Shown: in pieces, positions 17,089 through 26,469 of the stretch
How the letters are laid out: each line of letters starts with the position of its first letter
How positions within the stretch are numbered: the stretch's first letter is position 1
Assembly: GCA_021837545.1 (NCBI GenBank)
Contig: JAKBFR010000014.1
Location: 1-32,356, forward strand
Reading direction: 5' to 3'
Source: Bacillota bacterium
GTDB lineage: Bacteria; Bacillota_A; Clostridia; Clostridiales; Clostridiaceae
Length of the DNA stretch: 32,356 bases
The notes under the pieces: generated by a model
Databases searched by the model: none
The model's input: the letters and a program-made list of their open reading frames with translations, nothing else
What the model was told of the DNA's origin: nothing
Program-made: the position numbers and the translations under genes

Positions 17089-17164
17089 TTCATACACTAC
17101 GGGTATTGCGAAATATAAAAAGACTTGCAGTAATGTAAAAATTTAAGTTTACTACTAATAAACC

Positions 17165-17355
17165 GAAAGGGAGGGGATGCGTTTGTTACGGTTACTGAAG
17201 ATTTTGCTGGGTGCTTCTAAGAGTACAAGTTGTACCCAAAATGCTAGCTTCAAAGGCAAGCTTTGAACAAGCATATTTGGAACAACTTGTAATCAAGAAG
17301 CACAGCCAGCAAAATCTTCCGATGTAACACTGCACAAAAGCATACCCTCCCTTTC
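17165..17355. repeat. giant imperfect palindrome, copy 1
   Basis: Stems from base to tip: GAAAGGGAGGG 17165-17175 with 17345-17355; ATGC 17177-17180 with 17340-17343; TGTTAC 17184-17189 with 17324-17329; GAAGATTTTGCTGG 17197-17210 with 17306-17319; TGCTTCT 17212-17218 with 17296-17302; TACAAGTTGT 17224-17233 with 17282-17291; CCAAA 17236-17240 with 17276-17280; TGCT with AGCA; TTCAAAG 17249-17255 with 17261-17267. Over 65 base pairs on one axis near 17258. Weaker pairing extends outward (ACTTGC 17123-17128 with 17392-17397). It could be a structured RNA on either strand or a foldback mobile element. Confidence 0.85.
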
Positions 17356-17557
17356 TTTGATTAGTATAAATTTAAAGTAGCATCTATTTAAGCAAGTATT
17401 TTTATGTGTTTGCTACAAAAAAAGATACTTAATTATATGAATAAAATATTTTAAAACAATATTAATATTAAATTTTCATGGTTAATTAATAGCATTTAAG
17501 TATTTAACATATAGATACCCAATTTAAAGTTAGACGTGTATCTTAAGTATATGTATA

Positions 17558-17758
17558 TACCAGAAATGAAGGTCATGCTTTTGTGGAGGCGTTACATCAG
17601 AGGATTTAGCTGTAGATATTTCTTCAGTAGAAGTTGTTCCATTTATGCTTGTCTCAATGAATATTGGGAGCATGCTTAAATGGGGGCAACTTCTACTGAT
17701 AGAAATTCACAGCTAAATCCTCAGTAACCCGAACAAATGCATGACCTTCATTTCGGTA
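17558..17758. repeat. giant imperfect palindrome, copy 2
   Basis: Stems from base to tip: TACC/GGTA; GAAATGAAGGTCATGC 17563-17578 with 17739-17754; TTTGT/ACAAA 17580-17584 with 17733-17737; GTTAC 17591-17595 with 17724-17728; GAGGATTTAGCTGT 17600-17613 with 17709-17722; ATTTCT 17618-17623 with 17701-17706; CAGTAGAAGTTG 17625-17636 with 17687-17698; CCATTTA 17639-17645 with 17677-17683. Same order of stems as copy 1 with compensating base changes, hence a paralogue. Flanked by ATAGATACCCAA inverted repeats. Confidence 0.85.
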
Positions 17759-17839
17759 GTTTATACAATTAACCTTAATTTTCACTTTGGGTATCTATGT
17801 TGCGCAATACCCGTAAATATAGTACAGGAGGAGAATTTA

Positions 17840-18964
17840 ATGAAAGAGATTTCTTTATATATACATATTCCGTTTTGTAAACAAAAATGTCTTTATTGTG
17901 ATTTTCCATCTTATTCTGGAAAAGAAAGATTAATGGAGAAATATATAGATGCTCTTAATAAAGAAATATTACAAAAAGCTGAACAGTATAATATAAATAG
18001 CATATTTATTGGCGGTGGTACACCTTCATACTTAAGGGAATCAAACTTGCAAAGTCTGTTAGTTACTTTAAATAAATTAAAGCTAAAACAAAATTTAGAA
18101 TTTACAGTAGAATGTAATCCAGGAACATTAAATAGAAGAAATTTGAGTATTATGAAAGAATATAATGTTAATAGAATAAGCATGGGATTACAATCTACAA
18201 AAAATTCTGTTTTAAAGGAAATTGGAAGAATACATAGTTATGAAGAGTTTAAAAATAATTATTTTTTAGCTAGAAATATAGGCTTTGACAACATAAATGT
18301 AGATTTAATGTTTGGATTGCCAAATCAAACTCTTAAAGATTGGAAAGAATCTTTAGAGGAAATAGCAAAGCTTAAGCCTGCTCATATATCAGCATATAGC
18401 TTAATAATTGAAGAAGGAACACGTTTTTATAATTTATATGAACAAGATAAATTAAATTTGCCAGATGAAGATGAAGAGAGACTTATGTATTTATCGACAA
18501 AAGATATCTTAAAAAAACATGGGTATCACCAATATGAAATATCTAATTTTGCTAAGATAGATAAAGAATGTTTTCATAATAAGGTTTATTGGAAATGTAA
18601 TGAATATTTGGGATTGGGAGTATCAGCTAGTTCATTTATAGATCAAAAGCGAATTAAAAATATAAATGGTATTGAAGAATATATAGAGAAGATAAATAAT
18701 GATGACAATGTAATAGAAGAAATTCATGTAAATGATACAAGTGATGATATGGAAGAATTTATTTTTATGGGGCTTAGGATGATTGAAGGAATAAAAATAA
18801 ATGAATTTAAGGAAAGATTTAATAAAGATATATATGAAGTCTATGGCGATGTAATTGAAAAAAATATAAAAAAAGAATTATTAATTTGTAATTCGGAGAA
18901 ACTAATCTTAAGTTCTAGAGGAATGGAAATATCGAATTATGTTATGAGTGATTTCATATTATAA
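17840..18964 (+). CDS. hemW: heme chaperone / radical SAM protein HemW
   Basis: The 374-residue protein starts at ATG 17840, 8 bases after AGGAGGAG; the frame is open upstream into the foldback but that part is not coding. Seen: the radical SAM cluster motif CKQKCLYCDF (Cys13, 17, 20), the SAM-binding GGGTPS at about 60, GLQS and FGLPNQT segments, and the HNKVYW plus LGLGVSAS motifs near 250, all typical of HemW and of oxygen-independent coproporphyrinogen oxidase relatives. HemW is thought to deliver heme; in this family enzymatic HemN activity is generally absent. In many Firmicutes hemW lies just before hrcA, as here. Confidence 0.92.
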   Translation: MKEISLYIHIPFCKQKCLYCDFPSYSGKERLMEKYIDALNKEILQKAEQYNINSIFIGGGTPSYLRESNLQSLLVTLNKLKLKQNLEFTVECNPGTLNRRNLSIMKEYNVNRISMGLQSTKNSVLKEIGRIHSYEEFKNNYFLARNIGFDNINVDLMFGLPNQTLKDWKESLEEIAKLKPAHISAYSLIIEEGTRFYNLYEQDKLNLPDEDEERLMYLSTKDILKKHGYHQYEISNFAKIDKECFHNKVYWKCNEYLGLGVSASSFIDQKRIKNINGIEEYIEKINNDDNVIEEIHVNDTSDDMEEFIFMGLRMIEGIKINEFKERFNKDIYEVYGDVIEKNIKKELLICNSEKLILSSRGMEISNYVMSDFIL

Positions 18965-19234
18965 TAGCTAATCTATTTCAAATTATATAAAAAAAGAAAG
19001 AGGTCTTATATGTGTTTAATAGACTGCTATTAGACTTGTGATTTTAAAAAATATACTTAACATTTTGACTTGTTATTTTCTTTTATATTATTAAAAAGAC
19101 TAGAATAAATATTAAAAAATCATGTATAAAAATAAATAATATAGGAAATTGAAGTAAATAGGAGAAATAATGAGATAAATTGATGAAATTAAATTATTTT
19201 TACCTGTAGAAAGCTATAATAAATATAAATGGAA

Positions 19235-19263
19235 TTGACAAAAAACATCATAAATAATATATT
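19235..19263 (+). promoter_or_regulatory. promoter of the hrcA-dnaJ operon
   Basis: -35 TTGACA (19235-19240), 17-base spacer, -10 TATATT (19258-19263). The CIRCE operator begins 13 bases downstream, so HrcA would cover the start of transcription. Confidence 0.8.
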
Positions 19264-19276
19264 AAAAACATAGTCA

Positions 19277-19303
19277 TTAGCACTCGAGGTTAATGAGTGC
19301 TAA
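19277..19303 (+). promoter_or_regulatory. CIRCE operator, HrcA binding site
   Basis: TTAGCACTC (19277-19285), nine-base spacer, GAGTGCTAA (19295-19303): a perfect match to the CIRCE consensus. It lies in the leader of hrcA, giving autorepression relieved by heat. Confidence 0.98.
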
Positions 19304-19320
19304 CAAAAAGAGGTGAAGTT

Positions 19321-20352
19321 ATGAGTATTGAAGACAGAAAAATAAGAATACTTCAAGCTATAATCAATGACTATATTCGTACAGGAGATCCTGTAGGGTC
19401 AAGAACACTTGCTAAAAACTATAACTTAGGTATCGGCTCTGCAACTATAAGAAATGAAATGGCTGATCTTGAAGATATGGGATACTTAGAACAACCTCAT
19501 GCTTCTGCAGGAAGAATTCCTTCTAGTAAGGGATATAGATTATATGTTGATAAACTTATGGATAATCAAAGACTAACAGTTGAGGAAGATTTGAAAATTA
19601 AGCAATATATAATTGATTCTGCAATGCTTGAAGTAGATAAAATTGTAAGGCAGACTAGTGCATTGTTGTCAGAACTTACTAAATTGACTTGCGTGATTGA
19701 ATCTCCATCAGTTAAAAAGAGCTTTGTTAAATCAATTCAGCTTATTAAAGTTGATGAATATAATTTAGTATCAGTTTTTTTAACAGATACTGGACTTATA
19801 AAAAATCATATGATTAAGTTAAACAATGGAGTTCCTAAAATTGAAACTTTAATGAGAATAAATCAAGTTATTAATAACAGATTAGTAAATCTTTCAATAG
19901 AAGAAATTAATCTAGAAGTAATTAATAATCTAAAAAAAGATTTAGGAGAATATGAAGAAATATTTAATGCAATTTTACCTGTTTTATATGAGACATTAAA
20001 TACAACAGATTCGTCAGAAGTATTTATGGAAGGAACAACTAATATATTCAATTATGCAGAATATAACGATATTGATAAAGCTAAAGAAATATTATCACTT
20101 TTTAACGATAAAGAATCTATAATGGATTTATTTAATCCACAAGATAATATCACAATTAGTATAGGCGATGAGAATTATAAACAACAAGCTAAGGACTGCA
20201 GTATAATATCTGCTGAATATTCTTTTAGAGATAGACCGATTGGTAAAATTGGGTTAATTGGACCTAGAAGAATTAATTATTCAAAGGTAATAACAATTAT
20301 GGCGGAAGTCATAAAAGAACTTAATAATATGTTAAGTAATGAAAAAATATAG
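19321..20352 (+). CDS. hrcA: heat-inducible transcription repressor HrcA
   Basis: The 343-residue repressor binds CIRCE and is kept active by GroEL. Seen: an N-terminal winged helix (about 1-75) with [26 protein letters not shown] and the family motif [15 protein letters not shown], followed by a GAF-like dimerisation part. ATG 19321 is chosen because AGAGGTG lies 5 bases upstream; a longer frame starting with GTG inside CIRCE is not used. First gene of the hrcA-grpE-dnaK-dnaJ operon. The length fits the family. Confidence 0.97.
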   Translation: MSIEDRKIRILQAIINDYIRTGDPVGSRTLAKNYNLGIGSATIRNEMADLEDMGYLEQPHASAGRIPSSKGYRLYVDKLMDNQRLTVEEDLKIKQYIIDSAMLEVDKIVRQTSALLSELTKLTCVIESPSVKKSFVKSIQLIKVDEYNLVSVFLTDTGLIKNHMIKLNNGVPKIETLMRINQVINNRLVNLSIEEINLEVINNLKKDLGEYEEIFNAILPVLYETLNTTDSSEVFMEGTTNIFNYAEYNDIDKAKEILSLFNDKESIMDLFNPQDNITISIGDENYKQQAKDCSIISAEYSFRDRPIGKIGLIGPRRINYSKVITIMAEVIKELNNMLSNEKI

Positions 20353-20390
20353 ATGTTAGAGTTGAAAGAGAAGAGGTGTGTTTTTAAGAT

Positions 20391-21005
20391 ATGGAAGAAA
20401 AGAAAGATATGAAAAATGAAGAACTGAAAGATGAAACAGTAACTGATGAAAATCAAATTACAAATAATGACCAAATGGAAAATGTGGAATCTGGTGAAAC
20501 ACTTGATGAAGTTTGTGAAAATGAAGAGACTACAGATGATGATGAGCTAAATATAGTAAAAAAACAAAAAGACGAAAATAAGAAATTACAAGAAGAATTA
20601 GATATGGCTAAAGATAGACTTTTAAGATTAACAGCTGAATATGAGAATTATAGAAAAAGAACAGCTAAAGAAAAAGAAGGAATATATAGTGATGCATATG
20701 TAGATGTATTAAAAGAAATTGTTCCAATTCTTGATAATTTAGAAAGAGCTGTTGCAGCTGATGGAAGCATAGAAGATTTGAAAAAAGGAATTGAGATGAC
20801 TATAAAAGGATGTCAAGATTCATTTACAAAGCTTGGAATTGAAGAAATAGATGCTTCGGGAGAATTTGATCCTAATGTTCACAATGCAGTAATGCATATA
20901 GAGGACGAAAGTTTAGACAAAAATGTAATAGCAGAAGTATTCCAAAAAGGATACAAAAAGGATGACAAAATAATAAGACATACAATGGTTAAAGTAGCTA
21001 ATTAA
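20391..21005 (+). CDS. grpE: nucleotide exchange factor GrpE
   Basis: The 204-residue protein releases ADP from DnaK. Seen: an acidic, low-complexity N-terminal tail (about 1-60), a long coiled coil, the motif LRLTAEYENYRKRTAKEKE (about 80-98), and a C-terminal beta domain ending with VAEVFQKGY-like and RHTMVKVAN, typical of GrpE. The gene follows hrcA by 38 bases in the CIRCE-controlled operon. GAGGTG lies 12 bases before ATG 20391, a long spacing; ATG 20409 is an alternative start in the non-conserved tail. Confidence 0.96.
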   Translation: MEEKKDMKNEELKDETVTDENQITNNDQMENVESGETLDEVCENEETTDDDELNIVKKQKDENKKLQEELDMAKDRLLRLTAEYENYRKRTAKEKEGIYSDAYVDVLKEIVPILDNLERAVAADGSIEDLKKGIEMTIKGCQDSFTKLGIEEIDASGEFDPNVHNAVMHIEDESLDKNVIAEVFQKGYKKDDKIIRHTMVKVAN

Positions 21006-21094
21006 ATTTTAACAACACATAGTTAAAAGATAAAAATAATTAAATGCAAAATTCAAATTTAAATAAACTAATAAAGTTTTAGGAGGAATATATT

Positions 21095-22942
21095 ATGGGA
21101 AAAATTATAGGAATTGATTTAGGAACTACAAATTCATGTGTAGCAGTTATGGAAGGTGGAGAACCAACTGTTATTGCAAATGCAGAGGGATCTAGAACTA
21201 CTCCATCAGTAGTATCATTTCAAGCAGGTGGAGAGAGATTAGTTGGTCAAGTTGCAAAAAGACAATCAATAACAAATCCAGATAAAACAATTATCTCAAT
21301 AAAGAGACATATGGGAACTGGATACAAAGTTGATATAGATGGAAAAAATTATTCACCACAAGAAATTTCAGCTATGGTACTTCAAAAAATCAAAGCAGAT
21401 GCTGAGTCTTATTTAGGCGAAACAGTAACACAAGCAGTTATCACTGTACCAGCTTACTTTAATGATAGCCAAAGACAAGCAACAAAAGATGCAGGAAAGA
21501 TTGCAGGCCTTGAAGTTTTAAGAATAATAAATGAGCCAACTGCAGCAGCACTAGCTTATGGCTTAGATAAAACAGATAATAATCATAAAATATTAGTTTA
21601 TGATTTAGGTGGTGGTACTTTCGACGTATCTATTCTAGACCTTGGAGATGGAGTATTCGAAGTATTATCAACTAATGGAGATACAAAACTTGGTGGAGAT
21701 GACTTTGATGAAAAGATCATGCACTTTATTGCAGATACATTCAAAGCTGAAAATGGAATTGATCTAATGCAAGATAAAATGGCACTTCAAAGATTAAAAG
21801 AAGCTGCTGAAAAAGCGAAGATTGAATTATCAGCATCAACTCAAACAAGTATTAACTTACCATTTATTACAGCAGATGCAACAGGTCCAAAACATATAGA
21901 TTTAACTTTAACTAGAGCTAAATTCAATGAAATTACTAATGACTTAGTTCAAAGATCAATTGAACCAATGAAAAAAGCATTAGCTGATGCTAAACTTTCA
22001 TTAAGTGACATTGAAAAAATAATCTTAGTTGGTGGATCAACAAGAATTCCTGCAGTAGTAGAAGCAGTTAAGAACTTTACAGGAAAAGAACCATCTAAGG
22101 GTGTTAATCCAGATGAATGTGTTGCAGTTGGTGCAGCTATTCAAGCAGGAGTACTTACAGGAGAGGTTAAGGACATAGTATTACTTGATGTTACTCCACT
22201 AACTCTAGGAATTGAAACAGCAGGTGGAATCGCTACTCCATTAATCGAAAGAAATACAACTATTCCAACAAAGAAGAGCCAAGTATTCTCAACTGCTGCA
22301 GATAGTCAAACATCAGTTGAAATCAATGTAGTTCAAGGTGAAAGACAAATGGCTATGGACAATAAGTCATTAGGACAATTCACACTTTCAGGAATAGCTC
22401 CAGCACCAAGAGGAATTCCTCAAATCGAAGTAACATTTGATATAGATGCTAATGGTATTGTTAAGGTATCAGCTTTAGATAAAGGAACTGGAAAAGAAGC
22501 TAATATCACAATTACAGCTTCAACTAACTTAAATGATGATGAAGTTGATAAGGCTGTAAAAGAAGCTGAAAAATTTGCTGAAGAAGATAAGAAGAGAAAA
22601 GAAAAAGTTGAAACTGCAAACACTGCAGATCAAACAATCTATCAAATAGAAAAAACATTAGGAGAAGTTGGCGATAAAGCTACAGAAGAAGAAAAAGCTG
22701 GAGTTCAAGCTAAAATTGAAGAGCTTAAGAAGCTTAAAGATAGCGATGATGTAGAAGCTGTTAAAGCTGCAATTGAAGCAGTAAACCAAGCATTCTATCC
22801 AATAGCTACAAAGATGTATCAACAAGCTGGCGGCGCTGAAGGTGAAGGATTTGATCCAAATGCAGCAGCTGGAAATGCTCAAAGTGCACCACACGATGAT
22901 AATGTTGTAGATGCAGACTTTAAAGTAGACGAAGACAAATAA
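21095..22942 (+). CDS. dnaK: molecular chaperone DnaK (Hsp70)
   Basis: The 615-residue chaperone has the ATPase domain (about 1-360) with [14 protein letters not shown], the phosphate-2 loop [15 protein letters not shown] and [10 protein letters not shown]; the linker [14 protein letters not shown]; the substrate-binding beta domain; and a helical lid. It lacks the insert found in E. coli DnaK, as usual in Firmicutes. AGGAGGA before ATG. Third gene of the heat-shock operon; a hairpin at 22995-23018 follows and may reduce transcription into dnaJ. Confidence 0.99.
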   Translation: MGKIIGIDLGTTNSCVAVMEGGEPTVIANAEGSRTTPSVVSFQAGGERLVGQVAKRQSITNPDKTIISIKRHMGTGYKVDIDGKNYSPQEISAMVLQKIKADAESYLGETVTQAVITVPAYFNDSQRQATKDAGKIAGLEVLRIINEPTAAALAYGLDKTDNNHKILVYDLGGGTFDVSILDLGDGVFEVLSTNGDTKLGGDDFDEKIMHFIADTFKAENGIDLMQDKMALQRLKEAAEKAKIELSASTQTSINLPFITADATGPKHIDLTLTRAKFNEITNDLVQRSIEPMKKALADAKLSLSDIEKIILVGGSTRIPAVVEAVKNFTGKEPSKGVNPDECVAVGAAIQAGVLTGEVKDIVLLDVTPLTLGIETAGGIATPLIERNTTIPTKKSQVFSTAADSQTSVEINVVQGERQMAMDNKSLGQFTLSGIAPAPRGIPQIEVTFDIDANGIVKVSALDKGTGKEANITITASTNLNDDEVDKAVKEAEKFAEEDKKRKEKVETANTADQTIYQIEKTLGEVGDKATEEEKAGVQAKIEELKKLKDSDDVEAVKAAIEAVNQAFYPIATKMYQQAGGAEGEGFDPNAAAGNAQSAPHDDNVVDADFKVDEDK

Positions 22943-22994
22943 GATAAATAAGATAAATAGGTGACTAAATACTAATTATCTAATATAATAGGAT

Positions 22995-23021
22995 AGGGAA
23001 GGCAAACTCGTCTTCCCTTTT
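22995..23021 (+). terminator. partial terminator between dnaK and dnaJ
   Basis: AGGGAAG (22995-23001) and CTTCCCT (23012-23018), then TTTTCT. The short stem and modest T run suggest attenuation, leaving less dnaJ than dnaK message. Confidence 0.65.
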
Positions 23022-23100
23022 CTAAGGTGTATGAAGATAATAACAAATCATATTTAACATATACCTAAAGCAAATTAAACTAGGTGGTGAATATATACAA

Positions 23101-24222
23101 ATGGCAAGTAAAGACTATTATGAATTACTTGGACTTGAAAAAAGTGCAGGCGATGATGAAATAAAAAGAGCCTTTAGAAAATTAGCAGTAAAATATCATC
23201 CGGATAAAAATCAAGGGAATGCTGAAGCAGAAGAAAAGTTTAAGGAAATAAATGAAGCTTATCAAATTCTCTCAGATCCTGAAAAGAGAGCTAAGTATGA
23301 TCAATTTGGATCAGCTGCTTTTGATGGAAGTGGTGGTTATGGTGGCGGAGGCTTCGATGGCTTTGACATGGGCGGTTTTGGTGATATTTTTGAATCATTC
23401 TTTGGTGGCGGCGGCGGAGGTGCTAGAAGAAAGAATGGACCAGTAAGAGGAAATGATATTGAGTATACAATAACATTAACTTTTGAAGAAGCTGTTTTTG
23501 GGGCTGAAAAAGAAATATCGGTGACTAGAAGTGAAAATTGTGAGCAATGCCATGGAAGTGGTGCTGAACCAGGAACTAATACAAGAACTTGTCCAACTTG
23601 TGGGGGTCAAGGGCAAGTAAGAGTACAAAGACAAACTCCTCTTGGAAGCTTTGTTTCAACATCAACATGTGATACATGTAGGGGTACTGGTAAAATAATA
23701 GAAAAACCATGCTCACATTGTAGAGGAAAAGGTAATGTTAGAAAGACAAGAAATATAAAAGTTAACATACCAGCAGGTGTTGATACAGGAAATGTAATGC
23801 CACTTAGAGGACAAGGCGAACATGGATTAAGAGGTGGAAGTCCTGGAGATTTATATGTAAAGATTAATGTGACACCATCAAAAGTATTCACAAGAAAAGG
23901 AAATGACGTATATATAGATGCTCATGTTTCTATGGCTAAGGCTGCCTTAGGTATAGAAATAACTGTAGCTACAGTAGATGGAAATGTTAAATATAACGTT
24001 CCAGCAGGGACTCAATCAGGAACGATGTTTAGATTAAAAGGTAAGGGTATACAAAGAGTTAATTCAAGTGGAAAAGGAGATCAATATGTAAAAGTTGTAG
24101 TTGATATTCCTAAGACGTTGAATAAAGAACAAAAAGAAGCATTATATGATTTAATGAGAGCATCAGGTGAAGACTTTGATGAAACTAATGCTCCTAAGAA
24201 AAAACTATTTGGTAAAAAATAA
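23101..24222 (+). CDS. dnaJ: co-chaperone DnaJ (Hsp40, type I)
   Basis: The 373-residue protein stimulates DnaK ATPase and binds unfolded proteins. Seen: the J domain with HPD (33-35), a glycine/phenylalanine-rich region (about 75-112), four zinc motifs [24 protein letters not shown] and CSHCRGKG, and a C-terminal substrate domain. Last gene of the heat-shock operon, ending with a terminator at 24239-24269. GGTGG before the ATG. Confidence 0.99.
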   Translation: MASKDYYELLGLEKSAGDDEIKRAFRKLAVKYHPDKNQGNAEAEEKFKEINEAYQILSDPEKRAKYDQFGSAAFDGSGGYGGGGFDGFDMGGFGDIFESFFGGGGGGARRKNGPVRGNDIEYTITLTFEEAVFGAEKEISVTRSENCEQCHGSGAEPGTNTRTCPTCGGQGQVRVQRQTPLGSFVSTSTCDTCRGTGKIIEKPCSHCRGKGNVRKTRNIKVNIPAGVDTGNVMPLRGQGEHGLRGGSPGDLYVKINVTPSKVFTRKGNDVYIDAHVSMAKAALGIEITVATVDGNVKYNVPAGTQSGTMFRLKGKGIQRVNSSGKGDQYVKVVVDIPKTLNKEQKEALYDLMRASGEDFDETNAPKKKLFGKK

Positions 24223-24567
24223 ATAAGATATCTAAATTAAGCACTTATGTTACTAGATAGTAAGTGCTTTTTTTGATATACTTATAAAGTAAAAAAGTCA
24301 TATAAAAAGGTAAAAAAGTTATAAAGGCGATGTTTAAAAAATATCAAATGAATAAAAAGGAGGTAGTTACCAAGAATTAATAACATTGCAAGCCCTAAAA
24401 GAATAAAAAAGTTTCATGGTAAGTTATAAGGATTAAAATTATACTAGTACTTGATTTTTGCAGAAAGTCAAAACCATAGATGTTTGAATGCATTAATAAA
24501 GTAACTTATTATTTAAATTCAATAATATTTTTATAGAGGTTTATGGAATTTTGGTGACGGAAGTGAT
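24223..24567. other. gap between dnaJ and the sulfite reductase gene
   Basis: It contains the dnaJ terminator at its left end. An AGGAGGT at about 24358-24365 is not followed by a plausible gene (only a few codons). I see no clear promoter hexamers for the downstream gene. Confidence 0.5.
24239..24269 (+). terminator. terminator of the heat-shock operon
   Basis: AAGCACTTA (24239-24247) pairs with TAAGTGCTT (24261-24269) with an inner ACT/AGT, then a T run. Confidence 0.9.
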
Positions 24568-26118
24568 TTGAATAATTTAAAAGAAGAATTATTAGGCGAA
24601 ATAGAAGGATTTAGAGCATTAGGTCATAAATTTTTAGATGGTGAATTATCTGTTTCAGAATTTAAACATGCATCTGGTGGAATGGGTGTATATGCAGAGC
24701 GTAATAAAAAAAGTTTTATGATTAGACTTAGAACGTCCTCAGGCATAACAGATATTGATCAAATGAAATGGCTTTGTAATATGGCAGAAAGACATGGATT
24801 AGAAAAGATTCATTTAACTACAAGAGAAGCAATTCAATATCACAACTTATCAATAGATGGAGTTTGTGAAATAATGAGAGAAGCATTAGAACATGACGTA
24901 TATAGCAGAGGAGCAGGTGGAAATTATCCTAGAAATGTTGCAATGTCTCCTTTAGCTGGAGTTGATAAGTTTGAAGCTTTTGATGTAACACCTTATGCAT
25001 TAGCTGTAAATAAGCATTTTATAAAACAAATAAATACATATAAATTACCTAGAAAAATTAAGGTATCTTTCTCAAGTAGCAATATGGATTCTGGACATTG
25101 CAATATTACAGATTTAGGATTTTTAGCAGTTGTAAAAGATAATAAGAAGTATTTTAAAGTTTATTTAGGTGGAGGACTTGGAAGAAATTCTAAGATTGGC
25201 ATAGAATATGATGAACTTGTAGATCCAAGTGAAGTATTAGATTATGTAGATGCAATGATAAGCCTTTTTATAAAAGAAGGAGATTATGAAAATAAAAATA
25301 AAGCTCGTATAAGATATATATTAGAGAGAATGGGTAAAGATGACTTTATAAAATGCTATAAAGAACATTTAAAAATAGTAAAAGAAAAAGAAAATTTAAA
25401 GCTAGAAGTATCATCAAAAGAGTATAACAAAGAAGGTAAAGAAATAGACGTAGACCATCAAAGACTATATGAGCAAAAACAAAAAGGATTATATAGTGTT
25501 TATTTCCATCCAATTGGAGGTCAAATATATCTTAAAGATTTAAAGATGATCTTAGAAGCTTTAGATAAAACAGATGATGCACAAATAAGACTTACTATGA
25601 CAGAAGGAATGTATCTTAGAAATTTAAATGGTGAAGAAGCAAAGAAGATGCTAGAGCTTACCCAAGATCTTGGAGGAGAAACTCATTTAGAACAAAGTGT
25701 ATCTTGTATTGGAGTACCAATATGTCAGATTGGAATTGTAGAAAGTCAAAAAACATTAAATGCTATAATTGATTACTTCAAAGAAAAAGGATATAAGAAA
25801 GATGTATTGCCAAGAGTTCACATATCAGGATGTGGAAATTCATGTGGAATTCATGAAGCAGCATTAATTGGACTTACAGGAACTCGTAAAAAGGTAGATG
25901 GGAATTTAGAAGATGCCTTTGAACTGCATATAAATGGATCATTCGAAGATAGAAAAGCAAGACTTGGTAAAGTTTATGGCTGTATACTTGCAAAAGAGGT
26001 TCCAGAGTTTTTATATGAATTAGCTTTACTTTTAGAAAAGAGAAATATTAATTTCCATGATTATGTTGAAAAACATGAAGAAGAATTAATAGAATTAGTA
26101 GATAAATATAAAAAATAA
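24568..26118 (+). CDS. siroheme nitrite/sulfite reductase-like protein
   Basis: The 516-residue protein reduces nitrite or sulfite with six electrons, probably taken from ferredoxin. Seen: two ferredoxin-like half repeats, siroheme-contact THLTTREAIQYH-like segment (about 81-92), and the 4Fe-4S/siroheme cysteines in the usual C-x5-C and C-x3-C pattern (Cys380, Cys386, Cys422, Cys426). No other assimilation gene is adjacent, so the natural substrate is open. The start is TTG at 24568; no in-frame ATG lies upstream and the ribosome site is poor (GGAAG), which suggests low translation. It sits between dnaJ and trmB, in what is otherwise a conserved housekeeping cluster. Confidence 0.88.
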   Translation: MNNLKEELLGEIEGFRALGHKFLDGELSVSEFKHASGGMGVYAERNKKSFMIRLRTSSGITDIDQMKWLCNMAERHGLEKIHLTTREAIQYHNLSIDGVCEIMREALEHDVYSRGAGGNYPRNVAMSPLAGVDKFEAFDVTPYALAVNKHFIKQINTYKLPRKIKVSFSSSNMDSGHCNITDLGFLAVVKDNKKYFKVYLGGGLGRNSKIGIEYDELVDPSEVLDYVDAMISLFIKEGDYENKNKARIRYILERMGKDDFIKCYKEHLKIVKEKENLKLEVSSKEYNKEGKEIDVDHQRLYEQKQKGLYSVYFHPIGGQIYLKDLKMILEALDKTDDAQIRLTMTEGMYLRNLNGEEAKKMLELTQDLGGETHLEQSVSCIGVPICQIGIVESQKTLNAIIDYFKEKGYKKDVLPRVHISGCGNSCGIHEAALIGLTGTRKKVDGNLEDAFELHINGSFEDRKARLGKVYGCILAKEVPEFLYELALLLEKRNINFHDYVEKHEEELIELVDKYKK

Positions 26119-26128
26119 TAATTAAGGC

Positions 26129-26166
26129 ATATTCCGAAGAATGTATGATAATATTCTTCGGAATAT
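26129..26166 (+). terminator. hairpin after the reductase gene
   Basis: Perfect 14-base arms ATATTCCGAAGAAT (26129-26142) and its complement (26153-26166). A long T run is missing, so termination strength is uncertain. Confidence 0.65.
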
Positions 26167-26299
26167 TGTCATATTAGGATATATTTCATGGAATATATCT
26201 AAATAAGAATTGTAATGGACATCACAAGACCTTTTTTTAGATAAAAATTGCAATATAAATTTTTATATGTATAATTATTATGAAGGAAAAGGCACATTC

Positions 26300-26439
26300 A
26301 AGAAAATAACAAGTCAGCATGCTAGTCTATTTTGTGTCATACTGCGTCGGTATGTTCACCTAATAGGCCCACTATGAGGCAAACATATCTTCTTGTCTGA
26401 CACAAAATATACATCGCATCATTGACTTGTTATTTTCTT
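26300..26439. repeat. giant imperfect palindrome, copy 3-like
   Basis: Stems from base to tip: AAGAAAATAACAAGTCA (26300-26316) with 26423-26439; ATGC 26319-26322 with 26416-26419; TATTTTGTGTCA 26328-26339 with 26398-26409; TATGTT 26351-26356 with 26382-26387; ATAG/CTAT at the tip. All lie on one axis near 26369. The ATGC/GCAT box next to the basal stem and the TTTGT/ACAAA pairing recall the two foldbacks at 17165-17758. It ends 30 bases before the trmB start. Confidence 0.8.
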
Positions 26440-26469
26440 TCAAGTACCTAAAAGATGGAGTGAATTAAC

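Larger units (their letters stand above)
17099..17814. repeat. 12-base inverted repeats enclosing both foldbacks
   Basis: ACGGGTATTGCG (17099-17110) and CGCAATACCCGT (17803-17814) are exact complements 716 bases apart end to end. They resemble terminal inverted repeats of one composite unit. No transposase is inside. Confidence 0.6.
17089..17839. other. 750-base non-coding region with two giant foldbacks
   Basis: No plausible gene is present. Two large imperfect hairpins (17165-17355 and 17558-17758) lie inside nested inverted repeats: ACGGGTATTGCG at 17099-17110 with its complement at 17803-17814, and ATAGATACCCAA at 17511-17522 with its complement at 17787-17798. hemW starts 25 bases after the last repeat. 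Confidence 0.8.
18965..19320. other. gap between hemW and hrcA
   Basis: After hemW there is only a weak inverted repeat TAATAG/CTATTA (about 19017-19032), possibly a terminator. The right end holds the heat-shock promoter and CIRCE. Nothing else seen. Confidence 0.55.
26119..26469. other. gap between the reductase gene and trmB
   Basis: It contains a terminator-like hairpin (26129-26166), a second small one (GATATATT 26178-26185 with 26192-26199) and the large foldback at 26300-26439 just before trmB. Confidence 0.6.

Noticed and set aside
17741..17839. N-terminal extension of hemW into the foldback
   Set aside because: The strong ribosome site and conserved protein start are at 17840; the extension encodes part of the hairpin and inverted repeats.
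24358..24420. Small gene after AGGAGGT in the dnaJ-reductase gap
   Set aside because: No start codon at a proper distance and only a few codons before stops.
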